From positions 4,455,501-4,519,500 of the forward strand of contig NZ_CP117439.1 in NCBI RefSeq assembly GCF_030687575.1: a stretch of 64,000 bases of DNA. The letters are read 5' to 3'. The stretch's first letter is position 1. Every line of letters begins with the position of its first letter. The position numbers and the translations under genes were made by a program. This document shows, piece by piece, positions 8,229-16,978 of the stretch. The notes beneath the pieces are model-generated. The model was not told where the DNA came from, made no database searches, and saw only the letters and a program-made list of their open reading frames with translations. This stretch comes from Pseudomonas sp. FP2309 (GTDB taxonomy: Bacteria; Pseudomonadota; Gammaproteobacteria; Pseudomonadales; Pseudomonadaceae).

Positions 8229-9205
8229 AGCAGAGCCTGTTCGAAAACCGTTACCAACCCCAGTGGCAAGCCTTTGCCGAACAACTGGCGCAGCTGGAAA
8301 AAGGTAAGGCCAAGGCCGCCGATGTAGCCGACTTTCCTCATCAATACCGGCGCCTGTGCCAGCACTTGGCCCTGGCCCAGGAGCGCGGCTACAGCAGTTA
8401 TTTGGTGGACCCCTTGCAACAACTGGCGTTACGCGGCCATCAACAACTGTATCGCCATCGCAGCCAATTGACGGCGAAGGTGCTGAGTTTCGTAATGGCT
8501 GATTTCCCGCGGCTGGTACGCGAACAGTGGCGCTTCGTATTGATCGCCAGCGTGTTGTTCTTTGGCAGCCTGCTGGGCATTGCCCTGTTGGTGTACCTGT
8601 TTCCCGATCTGATCTACAGCATTGTCAGCCCCCAGCAAGTGACTGAGATGCAAGGCATGTATGACCCTGAGGCCAGTCGGTTGGGCCGAGCGGCCGAGCG
8701 GGCATCCAGCGAAGACTGGATGATGTTTGGCTACTACGTGATGCATAACATCGGTATCGCCTTCCAGACATTCGCCGCCGGTCTGCTGTTCGGTCTGGGC
8801 AGTGTGTTTTTCCTGATATTCAACGGGCTGATCATCGGCGCGATCTCGGGTCACCTGACAGAGATTGGCTATGGGCAGACGTTCTGGTCCTTCGTCATCG
8901 GCCATGGGGCGTTTGAGTTGACGGCCATCGCCCTCGCCGGGGCAGCGGGTTTGCAACTGGGCTGGGCATTGATCGCGCCAGGGCAGTTGACCCGAGGTGA
9001 GTCCTTGCAACTGGCCGCCCGCAAAAGTGTGCAATTGCTTTGCGGGGTCATGGTGTTCCTGCTGATCGCCGCGTTTATCGAAGCCTACTGGTCGTCCACC
9101 ACCCAGGTCGCCCCTTGGATCAAATACCTGGTGGGGGCGGCTCTGTGGCTGCTGGTTGCCGTTTACCTGATCTTTGCCGGACGGACTCGCCATGCGCCTG
9201 AGTAA
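8225..9205 (+). CDS. SpoIIM/DUF95-family membrane protein
   Basis: The protein has 326 residues and matches the stage II sporulation protein M family. A soluble N-terminal helical region of about 95 residues is followed by a membrane segment (FVLIASVLFFGSLLGIALLVY), a loop, and a cluster of C-terminal membrane helices that includes the conserved block YYVMHNIGIAFQTFAAGLLFGLG and SFVIGHGAFELTAIALAGAAG. In Bacillus SpoIIM works with peptidoglycan hydrolases during engulfment, but this host does not sporulate, so an envelope-related role is only an inference. ATGA overlap with the upstream gene and a 14-base overlap with the downstream gene indicate translational coupling. Confidence 0.9.
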   Translation: MKQSLFENRYQPQWQAFAEQLAQLEKGKAKAADVADFPHQYRRLCQHLALAQERGYSSYLVDPLQQLALRGHQQLYRHRSQLTAKVLSFVMADFPRLVREQWRFVLIASVLFFGSLLGIALLVYLFPDLIYSIVSPQQVTEMQGMYDPEASRLGRAAERASSEDWMMFGYYVMHNIGIAFQTFAAGLLFGLGSVFFLIFNGLIIGAISGHLTEIGYGQTFWSFVIGHGAFELTAIALAGAAGLQLGWALIAPGQLTRGESLQLAARKSVQLLCGVMVFLLIAAFIEAYWSSTTQVAPWIKYLVGAALWLLVAVYLIFAGRTRHAPE

Positions 9206-10712
9206 TGCCAGCGTGGTGATTCGCCCGCGTACGGCCTGGGAGGCCATGGACCTTGGGGTATTAATGGCCAGAGAGCATCGCCTGCTGCTGATGAGCAGTT
9301 GGGCGATGGTCACCCTGCCTGTATTCGCCGTTCTCACCGCGGTGTTGTGGCAATACCCCTCCATGGCCATGTTCCTGTTCTGGTGGTTCAAGCCAGCCTT
9401 CGACCGTTTGCCTCTCTATATTCTGTCCAAGGCCCTGTTCGGCGAAACGCCCACCGTCAAGCAAGCCGTACGCCAATGGCCACGGTTGCTCAAAGGGCAA
9501 CTGCTGGCCAGCCTGACCTGGCGTCGACTGAGCCTCAGTCGCAGCTTTGTAATGCCCGTCAGCCAACTCGAAGGCCTGGACGGCCAGGCGCGTCAAAAAC
9601 GACTGGGCGTATTGCTACAACGTAACGCCGGTGCCGCACGTTGGCTGACCACCGTAGGCGTGCATCTGGAAATAGGGCTGTGGTCCGGCTGCATGGCACT
9701 GTTCTACCTCTTCATTCCACAGCAACTCGAACTGGACTGGGATTGGCAACGCCTGGCACTGGCACCCAACTCCGAAGGTCTGTGGCTGGAGCATCTGGGC
9801 AATGCTTTCTACGCATTGATCCTGGTGTTTTGGGAACCCATTTATGTCGCCTGCGGCTTCAGCCTCTACCTCAATCGCCGCACGGTACTGGAGGCGTGGG
9901 ACCTTGAACTGGTGTTCCGTCGCTTGCGCCAGCGCCTGAGCAATGCAGCCTCGCTGATAGTGCTGGTCATCGGTTTGACATTGCTGCCTTTCAATCCACC
10001 GGCGATGGCGCAGGAAGCCAAGCCGCTGAGCCCCCAAGACGCTAGCCAGTCCATCAAGTCGTTGCTGGACAGCCCCCCGTTCAAAAACCCGGAAACCGTC
10101 ACCCGTTATCGCTTCGGCGAAGAAAAGCCCGCCACCAAGAGCAAAGCGCGCGCCGACGGTAAACTCCCCGCGTGGTTGCAGGCGCTACTCGACCACCTCA
10201 ACGGCAATAACTTCAAGCATCTGGGCCAAGGTCTCGAAGTACTGCTATGGGGCCTGTTGGCGGGTGGGCTGGTCCTGCTGATTTGGCGTTACCGTGACTG
10301 GCTGTCCACATTTGTCAGCCGACGCCCCTCACCCGGTCCCAGAGCGACCAAACCAGTACCGACGCAATTGTTCGGTCTGGAACTGGGCACCGAGACCTTG
10401 CCCGACGATCTCGCCAGCGCCGCCGAGCAAATGTGGGCCACCCAACCAAGGGAAGCCCTCGGTCTGCTGTATCGCGGTTTGCTGAGCCGATTGCTGCACG
10501 ATTTCAACCTGCCACTTAAAAGCGCCGATACCGAAGGCCAGGTGCTGGCACGTGTTCACCAATTGCAGCAACCGCACCTGCTGGCCTTCAGTGATGAATT
10601 GACACGGCACTGGCAGAACCTTGCCTACGGTCATCAACTCCCTTCAGCCCCGACCCAGCAAAAATTATGCAGCGAGTGGCGTGCCCTGTTCAGTGCCGGA
10701 GGCACGCCATGA
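9192..10712 (+). CDS. DUF4129-domain membrane protein
   Basis: The ATG at 9192 (MRLSNASVVIRP) lies inside the end of the previous gene and is preceded by GGACGG; this gives 506 residues. Hydrophobic segments occur near residues 33-60 and 155-180 and near 250-270, the last ending in an Ala-rich stretch that resembles a cleavable or re-entrant segment. A hydrophilic, probably periplasmic portion follows, then a membrane helix (VLLWGLLAGGLVLLIW), and the C-terminal DUF4129 helical domain with PREALGLLYRGLLSRLLHDF. DUF4129 domains often sit beside or are fused to transglutaminase-like proteins in MoxR/DUF58 clusters. No transglutaminase is present here. Confidence 0.85.
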   Translation: MRLSNASVVIRPRTAWEAMDLGVLMAREHRLLLMSSWAMVTLPVFAVLTAVLWQYPSMAMFLFWWFKPAFDRLPLYILSKALFGETPTVKQAVRQWPRLLKGQLLASLTWRRLSLSRSFVMPVSQLEGLDGQARQKRLGVLLQRNAGAARWLTTVGVHLEIGLWSGCMALFYLFIPQQLELDWDWQRLALAPNSEGLWLEHLGNAFYALILVFWEPIYVACGFSLYLNRRTVLEAWDLELVFRRLRQRLSNAASLIVLVIGLTLLPFNPPAMAQEAKPLSPQDASQSIKSLLDSPPFKNPETVTRYRFGEEKPATKSKARADGKLPAWLQALLDHLNGNNFKHLGQGLEVLLWGLLAGGLVLLIWRYRDWLSTFVSRRPSPGPRATKPVPTQLFGLELGTETLPDDLASAAEQMWATQPREALGLLYRGLLSRLLHDFNLPLKSADTEGQVLARVHQLQQPHLLAFSDELTRHWQNLAYGHQLPSAPTQQKLCSEWRALFSAGGTP

Positions 10713-11866
10713 ACCGAATATTGCTGTGGCTGGGGCTCGTGCTGGCGTGCCTGATCGGAGCGGGAGGCCTTTTCATCTGGAGCAAAGCGACCCCCTACGA
10801 GGAAGCGGTGGATCGCGGTCCTGCTCCAGAAGCGCTAGCTAACCCTTACCTGGCCGCCGAGCACTTCCTGCGTGAGCAAGGCCTGACCGTGGCACATGCC
10901 GAAGGCCTTGATCGCCTGGCCACCCTGCCGGCCAAGGGCAATAGCCTGTTGTTGCTGGGCGAGCGAAGTGCCATGTCGCCACGCCAGGTCGAGCAACTGC
11001 TGGACTGGGCCAGGTCCGGAGGTCATCTGCTGCTGGTCGCCGAGGCCCTTTGGGATGAAGAAACCGGCAAGAGCGGTGACCTGTTGCTCGATCGCCTGAA
11101 TATCCGACAAACCCTGAGTGACGAGCCGGAAGATCCTGCCCGGGCGCGCAAAAAGAAGGCGCCAGACCTGACCAAACTCTATGTCGACAATGAAACCGCG
11201 CCGGCCTACTTCAGCTTCGACACCGACTTCAACCTCATCGACCCCAAGCACCTGGCGCAGTTCTCAGCCAACAGCGCCAGGTCCAGTCACCTGATGCAAC
11301 TCAACCTTGGGCAAGGCCGCGTTACGGTGATCACCGACAGCGACCTGTGGAAGACGCCGAGCATCGCTGAGCACGACAACGCCTGGCTGCTCTGGTACCT
11401 GACCCAGGGCACGGCGGCGACATTGGTGTTCAACAGCGACCCAGACAACCTGCTCACCCTGTTGTTGCGTTATTTCCCCCAGGCAGTGGTGGCCCTCATT
11501 ACGCTGATCGCCCTGGCGCTGTGGCAGGCGGGTATGCGCCAAGGCCCGGTCCGAGCGCCGGCGCCCAAGGCTCGTCGCCAGTTGCAGGAACACTTGAAGG
11601 CCAGCGCCGATTTCCTGCTGCGCCGCAGCGGCCAGGGCACTCTGTTGCAGGCGTTGCAGCGCGATATCCAGCGCGCCGCCCGGCGCCGCCACCCTGACTT
11701 TGAGCACCTCGACAACGCAGAACAACGGCGAGTACTTGAACACCTGACGCGCCAACCCTCTCATGTCATCAGTCAAGCCCTCGACCCCCTCCCGGAAAAA
11801 CGGCTGTCCAGCGCCGATTTCAGCCGGCAGGTGGCGTGCCTGCAAACCCTCAGGAATGCCCTATGA
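10709..11866 (+). CDS. DUF4350-domain protein, membrane-anchored
   Basis: This 385-residue protein starts at the ATG at 10709, overlapping the previous stop by four bases and preceded by GGAGG. An N-terminal membrane anchor (LLWLGLVLACLIGAGGLFIW) leads into a DUF4350 domain with a Rossmann-like alternating pattern: AAEHFLREQGLTV, then SLLLLGERSAMSPRQVEQLLDWARSGGHLLLV in two adjoining segments. A second membrane helix near residues 255-275 (AVVALITLIALALWQAGM) precedes a cytosolic, arginine-rich tail. The domain resembles a class I glutamine amidotransferase-like fold without the catalytic triad, judged by pattern only. It is part of the coupled operon and probably partners the adjacent ATPase and DUF58 protein. 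Confidence 0.85.
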   Translation: MNRILLWLGLVLACLIGAGGLFIWSKATPYEEAVDRGPAPEALANPYLAAEHFLREQGLTVAHAEGLDRLATLPAKGNSLLLLGERSAMSPRQVEQLLDWARSGGHLLLVAEALWDEETGKSGDLLLDRLNIRQTLSDEPEDPARARKKKAPDLTKLYVDNETAPAYFSFDTDFNLIDPKHLAQFSANSARSSHLMQLNLGQGRVTVITDSDLWKTPSIAEHDNAWLLWYLTQGTAATLVFNSDPDNLLTLLLRYFPQAVVALITLIALALWQAGMRQGPVRAPAPKARRQLQEHLKASADFLLRRSGQGTLLQALQRDIQRAARRRHPDFEHLDNAEQRRVLEHLTRQPSHVISQALDPLPEKRLSSADFSRQVACLQTLRNAL

Positions 11867-12858
11867 GCGAACCAACCAGCGCCACCCGTCTGACCACCGA
11901 AACCCTGCAGCACGCCACCGAGCAAGCCCAGGCTCTGCGCGCTGAACTGCGCAAGGCGGTGATTGGCCAGGACCCGGTGATCGACGATGTACTCACCGCA
12001 CTGATCGCCGGTGGACATGTACTGCTCGAAGGTGTGCCGGGGCTGGGCAAGACCCTGTTGGTACGCGCCCTGGCACGTTGCTTCGACGGCGACTTTGCGC
12101 GCATCCAGTTCACCCCGGACCTGATGCCCAGCGATGTTACCGGCCATGCCGTGTACGACCTGCACACCGAACAATTCAAACTGCGCAAAGGGCCGGTGTT
12201 CACCCACCTGTTGCTGGCTGATGAAATCAACCGAGCCCCGGCCAAAACCCAGGCGGCACTGCTCGAAGCCATGCAGGAACGGCAGGTGACCCTCGAAGGC
12301 GAGGCGCTGCCCATCGGCCAGCCCTTCATGGTCCTGGCCACGCAAAACCCTATCGAGCAGGAAGGTACCTACCCCCTGCCGGAAGCCGAGCTGGACCGCT
12401 TCATGCTCAAGGTGCGCATGGACTATCCGGATGCTCAGCAGGAGCTGGAGATGGTCCGCGAAGTGACGCGCTCGTCACGGGCCGACATGCTGGATGTGCA
12501 GCCATTGCGCACCGTGCTGCAGGCCGAAGACGTGCTGCAACTGCAGCAGATCGCCAGTGACTTGCCCCTGGACGAACAAGTCCTCGACTATGCCGTACGC
12601 CTTGCTCGAGCCACCCGCAGTTGGCCGGGATTGGCTATCGGTGCAGGCCCTCGGGCGTCCATCGCCCTGGTCAGCGGTGCCCGCGCCCGGGCATTGTTGC
12701 GCGGCGGCGACTTTGTCACACCGGATGACATCAAGGGCTGTGCCCTGGCAGTCCTGCGCCATCGGGTACGTATCGCGCCGGAACTGGACATCGATGGGCT
12801 GGAGGTCGACCAGGTGCTCAAGCAGTTACTGGACCAGATCCCGGCCCCTCGCCAATGA
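11863..12858 (+). CDS. MoxR-family AAA+ ATPase
   Basis: MoxR ATPases act as chaperones, often maturing or regulating proteins with von Willebrand A-like domains. The 331-residue protein has Walker A GVPGLGKT, Walker B LLLADEINRAP, the sensor-1 block FMVLATQNPIEQEG with TYPLPEAELDRF, and the lid domain to the C-terminus. All ATPase motifs look intact. The ATG at 11863 overlaps the previous stop (ATGA). The DUF58 gene follows after 7 bp, the usual partner of MoxR in many bacteria. Activity on the DUF58 protein is an inference from this pairing. Confidence 0.94.
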   Translation: MSEPTSATRLTTETLQHATEQAQALRAELRKAVIGQDPVIDDVLTALIAGGHVLLEGVPGLGKTLLVRALARCFDGDFARIQFTPDLMPSDVTGHAVYDLHTEQFKLRKGPVFTHLLLADEINRAPAKTQAALLEAMQERQVTLEGEALPIGQPFMVLATQNPIEQEGTYPLPEAELDRFMLKVRMDYPDAQQELEMVREVTRSSRADMLDVQPLRTVLQAEDVLQLQQIASDLPLDEQVLDYAVRLARATRSWPGLAIGAGPRASIALVSGARARALLRGGDFVTPDDIKGCALAVLRHRVRIAPELDIDGLEVDQVLKQLLDQIPAPRQ

Positions 12859-12865
12859 GCCGCCC

Positions 12866-14200
12866 ATGAAGCCAACCCGTCTGCTGTTGATCTGGCTCGG
12901 CGTACTGCTGGGGTTGAGCCTCTTGCTGGGCACCGCGCAGGCCTTGCAGTTCAAGGTGCCCGTCACCTTGCACTCAGTGGTGTGGGGATTGCTTCTGGCA
13001 CTGTTGCTGCTGGCCCTGCTCGACGCCCTGCGATTGCGCCGCCGGCCATCGCCGCGCGTGCAGCGACAGATGCCCGGCAGTCTCGCGCTGGGGCGCTGGG
13101 GCGAGGTATGCCTGACCCTGGATTGTCAGGACTACCCACAGCCGCTGACAGTGCACGTATTCGATCACGTCCCCGATGGACTGAGCCTGGAAAACCTGCC
13201 CCAATTCATCGAACTGCGCCCTGGCGAACGCAGTGAACTGGGCTATCGCCTACGCCCCCTGCGGCGCGGGCACTTCACCTTCAGCCGTTGCGAAATCCAC
13301 CTGCCCAGCCCCTTTGGCCTGTGGTCGGCGCGGCGCTTTATCGAAGCCAAGGATGACACCCGCGTCTACCCGGACTTCGCACGTTTGTACGGCGCGCAAT
13401 TGCTGGGGGTGGATAATTGGCTGAGCCAGTTGGGAGTACGCCAGCGCCAACGGCGGGGGCTGGGGCTCGAGTTTCATCAGTTGCGCGAGTTTCGTGACGG
13501 TGACAGCCTGCGGCAAATCGATTGGAAAGCCACCGCTCGGCAACGCACACCCATTGCCCGGGAATACCAGGACGAACGTGACCAGCAGATCGTGTTCATG
13601 CTCGATTGCGGTCGACGCATGCGCAGTCAGGATGGCGAGCTGTCCCATTTTGACCACGCCCTCAACGCCTGCCTGCTACTGAGCTACGTCGCCTTGCGCC
13701 AGGGGGATGCCGTAGGGCTGAGCACCTTTGCCGGCGATCAGCCACGGTACCTGGCCCCCGTCAAAGGCAGCAGCCAATTGAACCTGCTGCTCAACGCCGT
13801 GTATGACCTGGACACCACTCGAAGAACCGCCGACTACGAGGCAGCGGCCAGTCAACTGCTTGCCCGGCAAAAGCGCCGGGCACTGGTGATCATGGTGACC
13901 AACCTGCGCGATGAAGACGATGAAGCGCTGATGAGCGCCGTGAAGCGCATCAGGCGCCAACACCGGGTACTGGTGGCCAGCCTGCGCGAAGAAGTGCTCG
14001 ACCAACTGCGCCATACGCCCGTACAAACCCTGCCTGAAGCGTTGGCCTACAGTGGCACCGTCGACTACCTCAATACCCGCGATGAACTGCATGACCGATT
14101 GAACGCTCATGGGCTGACGGTACTGGATACGTTGCCATCCGACATGGGGGCTGCCCTGGTGACACGTTACCTGGGCTGGAAGAAAGCCGGCGTGCTCTGA
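12866..14200 (+). CDS. DUF58-domain protein with degenerate vWA-like fold
   Basis: The 444-residue product has two membrane helices at the N-terminus (LLLIWLGVLLGLSLLLG and SVVWGLLLALLLLALLDAL), a beta-rich extracytoplasmic or membrane-proximal region, and the DUF58 signature FRDGDSLRQIDWKATARQ. The vWA-like segment that follows reads IVFMLDCGRRM, where a canonical metal-ion site would be DxSxS; here it is DxGxR, so metal binding is doubtful. The start at 12866 is the first ATG after the moxR stop. It is the last gene of the six-gene operon that begins with the RDD gene. The family is usually activated or maturated by the neighbouring MoxR ATPase. Confidence 0.9.
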   Translation: MKPTRLLLIWLGVLLGLSLLLGTAQALQFKVPVTLHSVVWGLLLALLLLALLDALRLRRRPSPRVQRQMPGSLALGRWGEVCLTLDCQDYPQPLTVHVFDHVPDGLSLENLPQFIELRPGERSELGYRLRPLRRGHFTFSRCEIHLPSPFGLWSARRFIEAKDDTRVYPDFARLYGAQLLGVDNWLSQLGVRQRQRRGLGLEFHQLREFRDGDSLRQIDWKATARQRTPIAREYQDERDQQIVFMLDCGRRMRSQDGELSHFDHALNACLLLSYVALRQGDAVGLSTFAGDQPRYLAPVKGSSQLNLLLNAVYDLDTTRRTADYEAAASQLLARQKRRALVIMVTNLRDEDDEALMSAVKRIRRQHRVLVASLREEVLDQLRHTPVQTLPEALAYSGTVDYLNTRDELHDRLNAHGLTVLDTLPSDMGAALVTRYLGWKKAGVL

Positions 14201-14263
14201 AAAATCAGCGCCTGACCACGGCAGGGGCAGCACTGCCCGAGCCGGATCAACAACACGCTGTAT

Positions 14264-14623
14264 TCAGGCAGAAGCCTGCAGAGGATCAAAACTGAAGTAA
14301 TGCAATAAAAGGCTGATCAACTGCCCATATTCCTCAGGCGCCCGGAGCACGCTGAACCCGGAATCATAATGCTGCGGGTTGATGTCTTCGTGGCTCCACA
14401 AACAGGTTGCCGTGAGATCAATTGCATGGAAGGAGCCGTCAGCCTCGGGAATCTTCAAGCGTAGCTCGAAGTCCGCATTGACCATCATGGGCAACTGGCT
14501 GATGAGCATGAGCCCATCTTCAGAGACATTACCCAGAAACCCGATGGGCTTGTCGGTGAGGCGGTTAAACACTTGCAGGAAATACGGTAGCTGATGCCGC
14601 TCGATCCGTCGGTCGGTAAACAT
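14264..14623 (-). CDS. PilZ-domain c-di-GMP-binding protein
   Basis: The 119-residue single-domain protein has both halves of the c-di-GMP-binding signature: RxxxR at R5-R9 (DRRIERH) and NxSxxG at N32-G37 (NVSEDG). It therefore should bind cyclic di-GMP, unlike the type IV pilus protein PilZ itself. It probably corresponds to the stand-alone PilZ protein found at this position in P. aeruginosa (PA4324 by recollection). The output is unknown. It is convergent with the DUF58 gene. Confidence 0.9.
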   Translation of the reverse strand: MFTDRRIERHQLPYFLQVFNRLTDKPIGFLGNVSEDGLMLISQLPMMVNADFELRLKIPEADGSFHAIDLTATCLWSHEDINPQHYDSGFSVLRAPEEYGQLISLLLHYFSFDPLQASA

Positions 14624-14847
14624 GATGAGATCGCCATCCAGTGGCCATGACTAGGCCGTGCCAGTGATTCGGAACGAGCGCACACGCTCGCTCTCCCTGG
14701 ATCTCGGTGTGACAACGATCGACTTCTTGTCACCAGACAGCTGCCGAGTCCGGGCCCCTCATTCGTTCGGACAGAAACTTGTACAAACGAACATTCAAAG
14801 GATAGCCCAAGACTGGCAGTGGGCCAGTTATCAAATGACGAATATCA

Positions 14848-15222
14848 TTACAATGAGGCCGGGCGCGGTTGAGCAACACTAGCGCCGGGGTAATGCCCCA
14901 ACTGTTGCAGGGTGTCCAGTCGCGCGCGGGCTCGGTAGGCGTACTCACTCGACGGATACTGATTGATGATGAACTGGTAGGTCTGCACCGCATCGACGAA
15001 CAGTTTCTGCCGTTCCAGGCATTGCCCACGCAACATCGACACCTCTGGCTGCACATAACGGCGGGTACGGCTTTCGCGGTCGACCTGGGACAACTCCAGG
15101 GTTACGCGCTCGCAGTCACCGACCTTGTACGCACGGTAGGCGTTGTTCAAATGGTGGTCCATCGACCAGCGGGTGCAGCCGACAACACTGACGGCCAGTA
15201 CAGCAATGAGCAAAATTCGCAT
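14848..15222 (-). CDS. Small TPR-like lipoprotein
   Basis: The 124-residue protein begins MRILLIAVLAVSVVGC, a lipoprotein signal with the cysteine at residue 16 (VVGC). The mature part contains two helix pairs that resemble tetratricopeptide units (LNNAYRAYKVGDCERVTLEL and FVDAVQTYQFIINQYPSSEYA), the second like the assembly lipoproteins of the outer membrane. The start at 15222 removes 14 non-conserved upstream residues. It sits between the PilZ gene and pykA as a single gene. Function unknown; a scaffold or adaptor in the envelope is the most one can infer. Confidence 0.75.
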   Translation of the reverse strand: MRILLIAVLAVSVVGCTRWSMDHHLNNAYRAYKVGDCERVTLELSQVDRESRTRRYVQPEVSMLRGQCLERQKLFVDAVQTYQFIINQYPSSEYAYRARARLDTLQQLGHYPGASVAQPRPASL

Positions 15223-15397
15223 GAGGGTTCTCCAGTCTTGTGCAGTGTATCGACCCCTCGTCAAAAATCTTCAAGACAGTTCGTCTATTCAACCGCAGCC
15301 AAAACAAGTCAATCGTCGATAAGTAGTGCAAACGAACAATGACTACAACGAAAGAGCATAGTAGCCTTCCCCAGCGCTTGAACTCAGGAGTCTGTGC

Positions 15398-16849
15398 ATG
15401 TCCGTCCGTCGTACCAAAATCGTCGCCACCCTTGGCCCGGCCAGTAACTCGCCGGAAGTCCTCGAACAGCTGATTCTGGCTGGTTTGGACGTTGCCCGTC
15501 TGAACTTCTCCCACGGCACCCCGGACGAGCACAAGGCTCGCGCCAAGCTGGTGCGTGACCTGGCCGCCAAACATGGTCGCTTCGTCGCACTGCTGGGTGA
15601 CCTGCAAGGCCCGAAAATCCGTATCGCCAAATTCGCCAACAAGCGTATTGAGCTGAAGATCGGTGACAAATTCACCTTCTCCACCAGCCATCCGCTGACC
15701 GAAGGCACCCAGGACGTCGTGGGTATCGATTACCCGGACCTGGTCAAAGACTGCGGCGTTGGTGACGAACTGCTGTTGGACGACGGCCGCGTAGTCATGC
15801 GCGTCGACACCGCCACCCCGACTGAACTGAACTGCACCGTGATCATCGGCGGTCCGCTGTCCGATCACAAAGGCATCAACCGTCGCGGCGGTGGCCTGAC
15901 TGCGCCGGCCCTCACTGAAAAAGACAAGGCCGACATCAAGCTCGCCGCCGAAATGGAAGTGGACTACCTCGCCGTGTCCTTCCCGCGCGACGCCGCCGAC
16001 ATGGAATACGCCCGTAAACTGCGCGACGAAGCCGGCGGCACTGCCTGGCTGGTGGCGAAGATCGAACGCGCCGAAGCCGTGGCCGATGACGAAACCCTCG
16101 ACGGCCTGATCAAGGCCTCCGACGCCGTGATGGTTGCCCGTGGTGACCTGGGCGTGGAAATCGGCGACGCCGAGCTGATCGGTATCCAGAAGAAGATCAT
16201 CCTGCACGCACGCCGCCACAACAAAGCGGTGATCGTTGCGACCCAGATGATGGAGTCGATGATCCAGAACCCGATGCCGACCCGCGCTGAAGTGTCCGAC
16301 GTAGCCAACGCCGTGCTCGATTACACCGACGCCGTGATGCTCTCGGCTGAAAGTGCTGCCGGCCCGTACCCACTGGAAGCCGTGCAGGCCATGGCGCGTA
16401 TCTGCGTCGGCGCCGAGAAGCACCCGACCAGCAAGACCTCCAGCCACCGTATCGGCAAGGTCTTCGAAAGCTGCGACCAGAGCATCGCCCTGGCCGCCAT
16501 GTACACCGCCAACCACTTCCCAGGCGTGAAAGCGATCATCGCCCTGACCGAAAGTGGCTACACGCCGTTGATCATGTCGCGCATCCGTTCCTCGGTGCCG
16601 ATCTACGCGTTCACTCCGCACCGCGAAGCCCAGGCCCGCGCGGCCATGTTCCGTGGCGTGTACACCATTCCGTTCGACCCAGCGTCGCTGGCACCGAATG
16701 AAGTCAGCCAGAAGGCGATCGACGAGCTGGTCAAACGCGGCGTCGTAGAGAAAGGCGACTGGGTCATCCTGACCAAGGGCGACAGTTACCACACCACCGG
16801 TGGCACCAACGGCATGAAGATCCTGCACGTGGGCGACCCGCAGTTCTGA
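15398..16849 (+). CDS. pykA: Pyruvate kinase
   Basis: PykA converts phosphoenolpyruvate and ADP to pyruvate and ATP, the last step of glycolysis. The protein is 483 residues, typical of the Pseudomonas enzyme, starting MSVRRTKIVATLGPAS. The substrate and metal-binding region KIERAEAV, the catalytic MVARGDLGVEIG and the segment KPVIVATQMMESM-like (here KAVIVATQMMESM) are intact, followed by the C-terminal allosteric domain. AGGAG lies eight bases before the ATG. It is monocistronic and ends at a strong terminator. Confidence 0.97.
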   Translation: MSVRRTKIVATLGPASNSPEVLEQLILAGLDVARLNFSHGTPDEHKARAKLVRDLAAKHGRFVALLGDLQGPKIRIAKFANKRIELKIGDKFTFSTSHPLTEGTQDVVGIDYPDLVKDCGVGDELLLDDGRVVMRVDTATPTELNCTVIIGGPLSDHKGINRRGGGLTAPALTEKDKADIKLAAEMEVDYLAVSFPRDAADMEYARKLRDEAGGTAWLVAKIERAEAVADDETLDGLIKASDAVMVARGDLGVEIGDAELIGIQKKIILHARRHNKAVIVATQMMESMIQNPMPTRAEVSDVANAVLDYTDAVMLSAESAAGPYPLEAVQAMARICVGAEKHPTSKTSSHRIGKVFESCDQSIALAAMYTANHFPGVKAIIALTESGYTPLIMSRIRSSVPIYAFTPHREAQARAAMFRGVYTIPFDPASLAPNEVSQKAIDELVKRGVVEKGDWVILTKGDSYHTTGGTNGMKILHVGDPQF

Positions 16850-16867
16850 GTGACACACTGAAAAAAC

Positions 16868-16898
16868 AAAGCCCCGCCTGTGAATGGCGGGGCTTTTT
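16868..16898 (+). terminator. Terminator of pykA
   Basis: A stem formed by GCCCCGCC (16871-16878) and GGCGGGGC (16886-16893) is followed by TTTTT. Confidence 0.92.
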
Positions 16899-16978
16899 GC
16901 TTTTTGGGCAGGTGTCTTTATTTGATGCGGTCACCTCGCCGCGAGCAATCGCGCGAAAACGCCGGAGGGGCAATCGCC

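Noticed and set aside
14658..14882. 75-codon frame between the PilZ and lipoprotein genes
   Set aside because: No ribosome site or domain, composition unlike neighbouring genes, and it runs into the end of the lipoprotein gene.
15116..16858. 580-codon open frame antisense to pykA
   Set aside because: It mirrors a well-supported essential gene, has low-complexity His/Gly/Val-rich content typical of antisense frames in high-GC DNA, and has no ribosome site.
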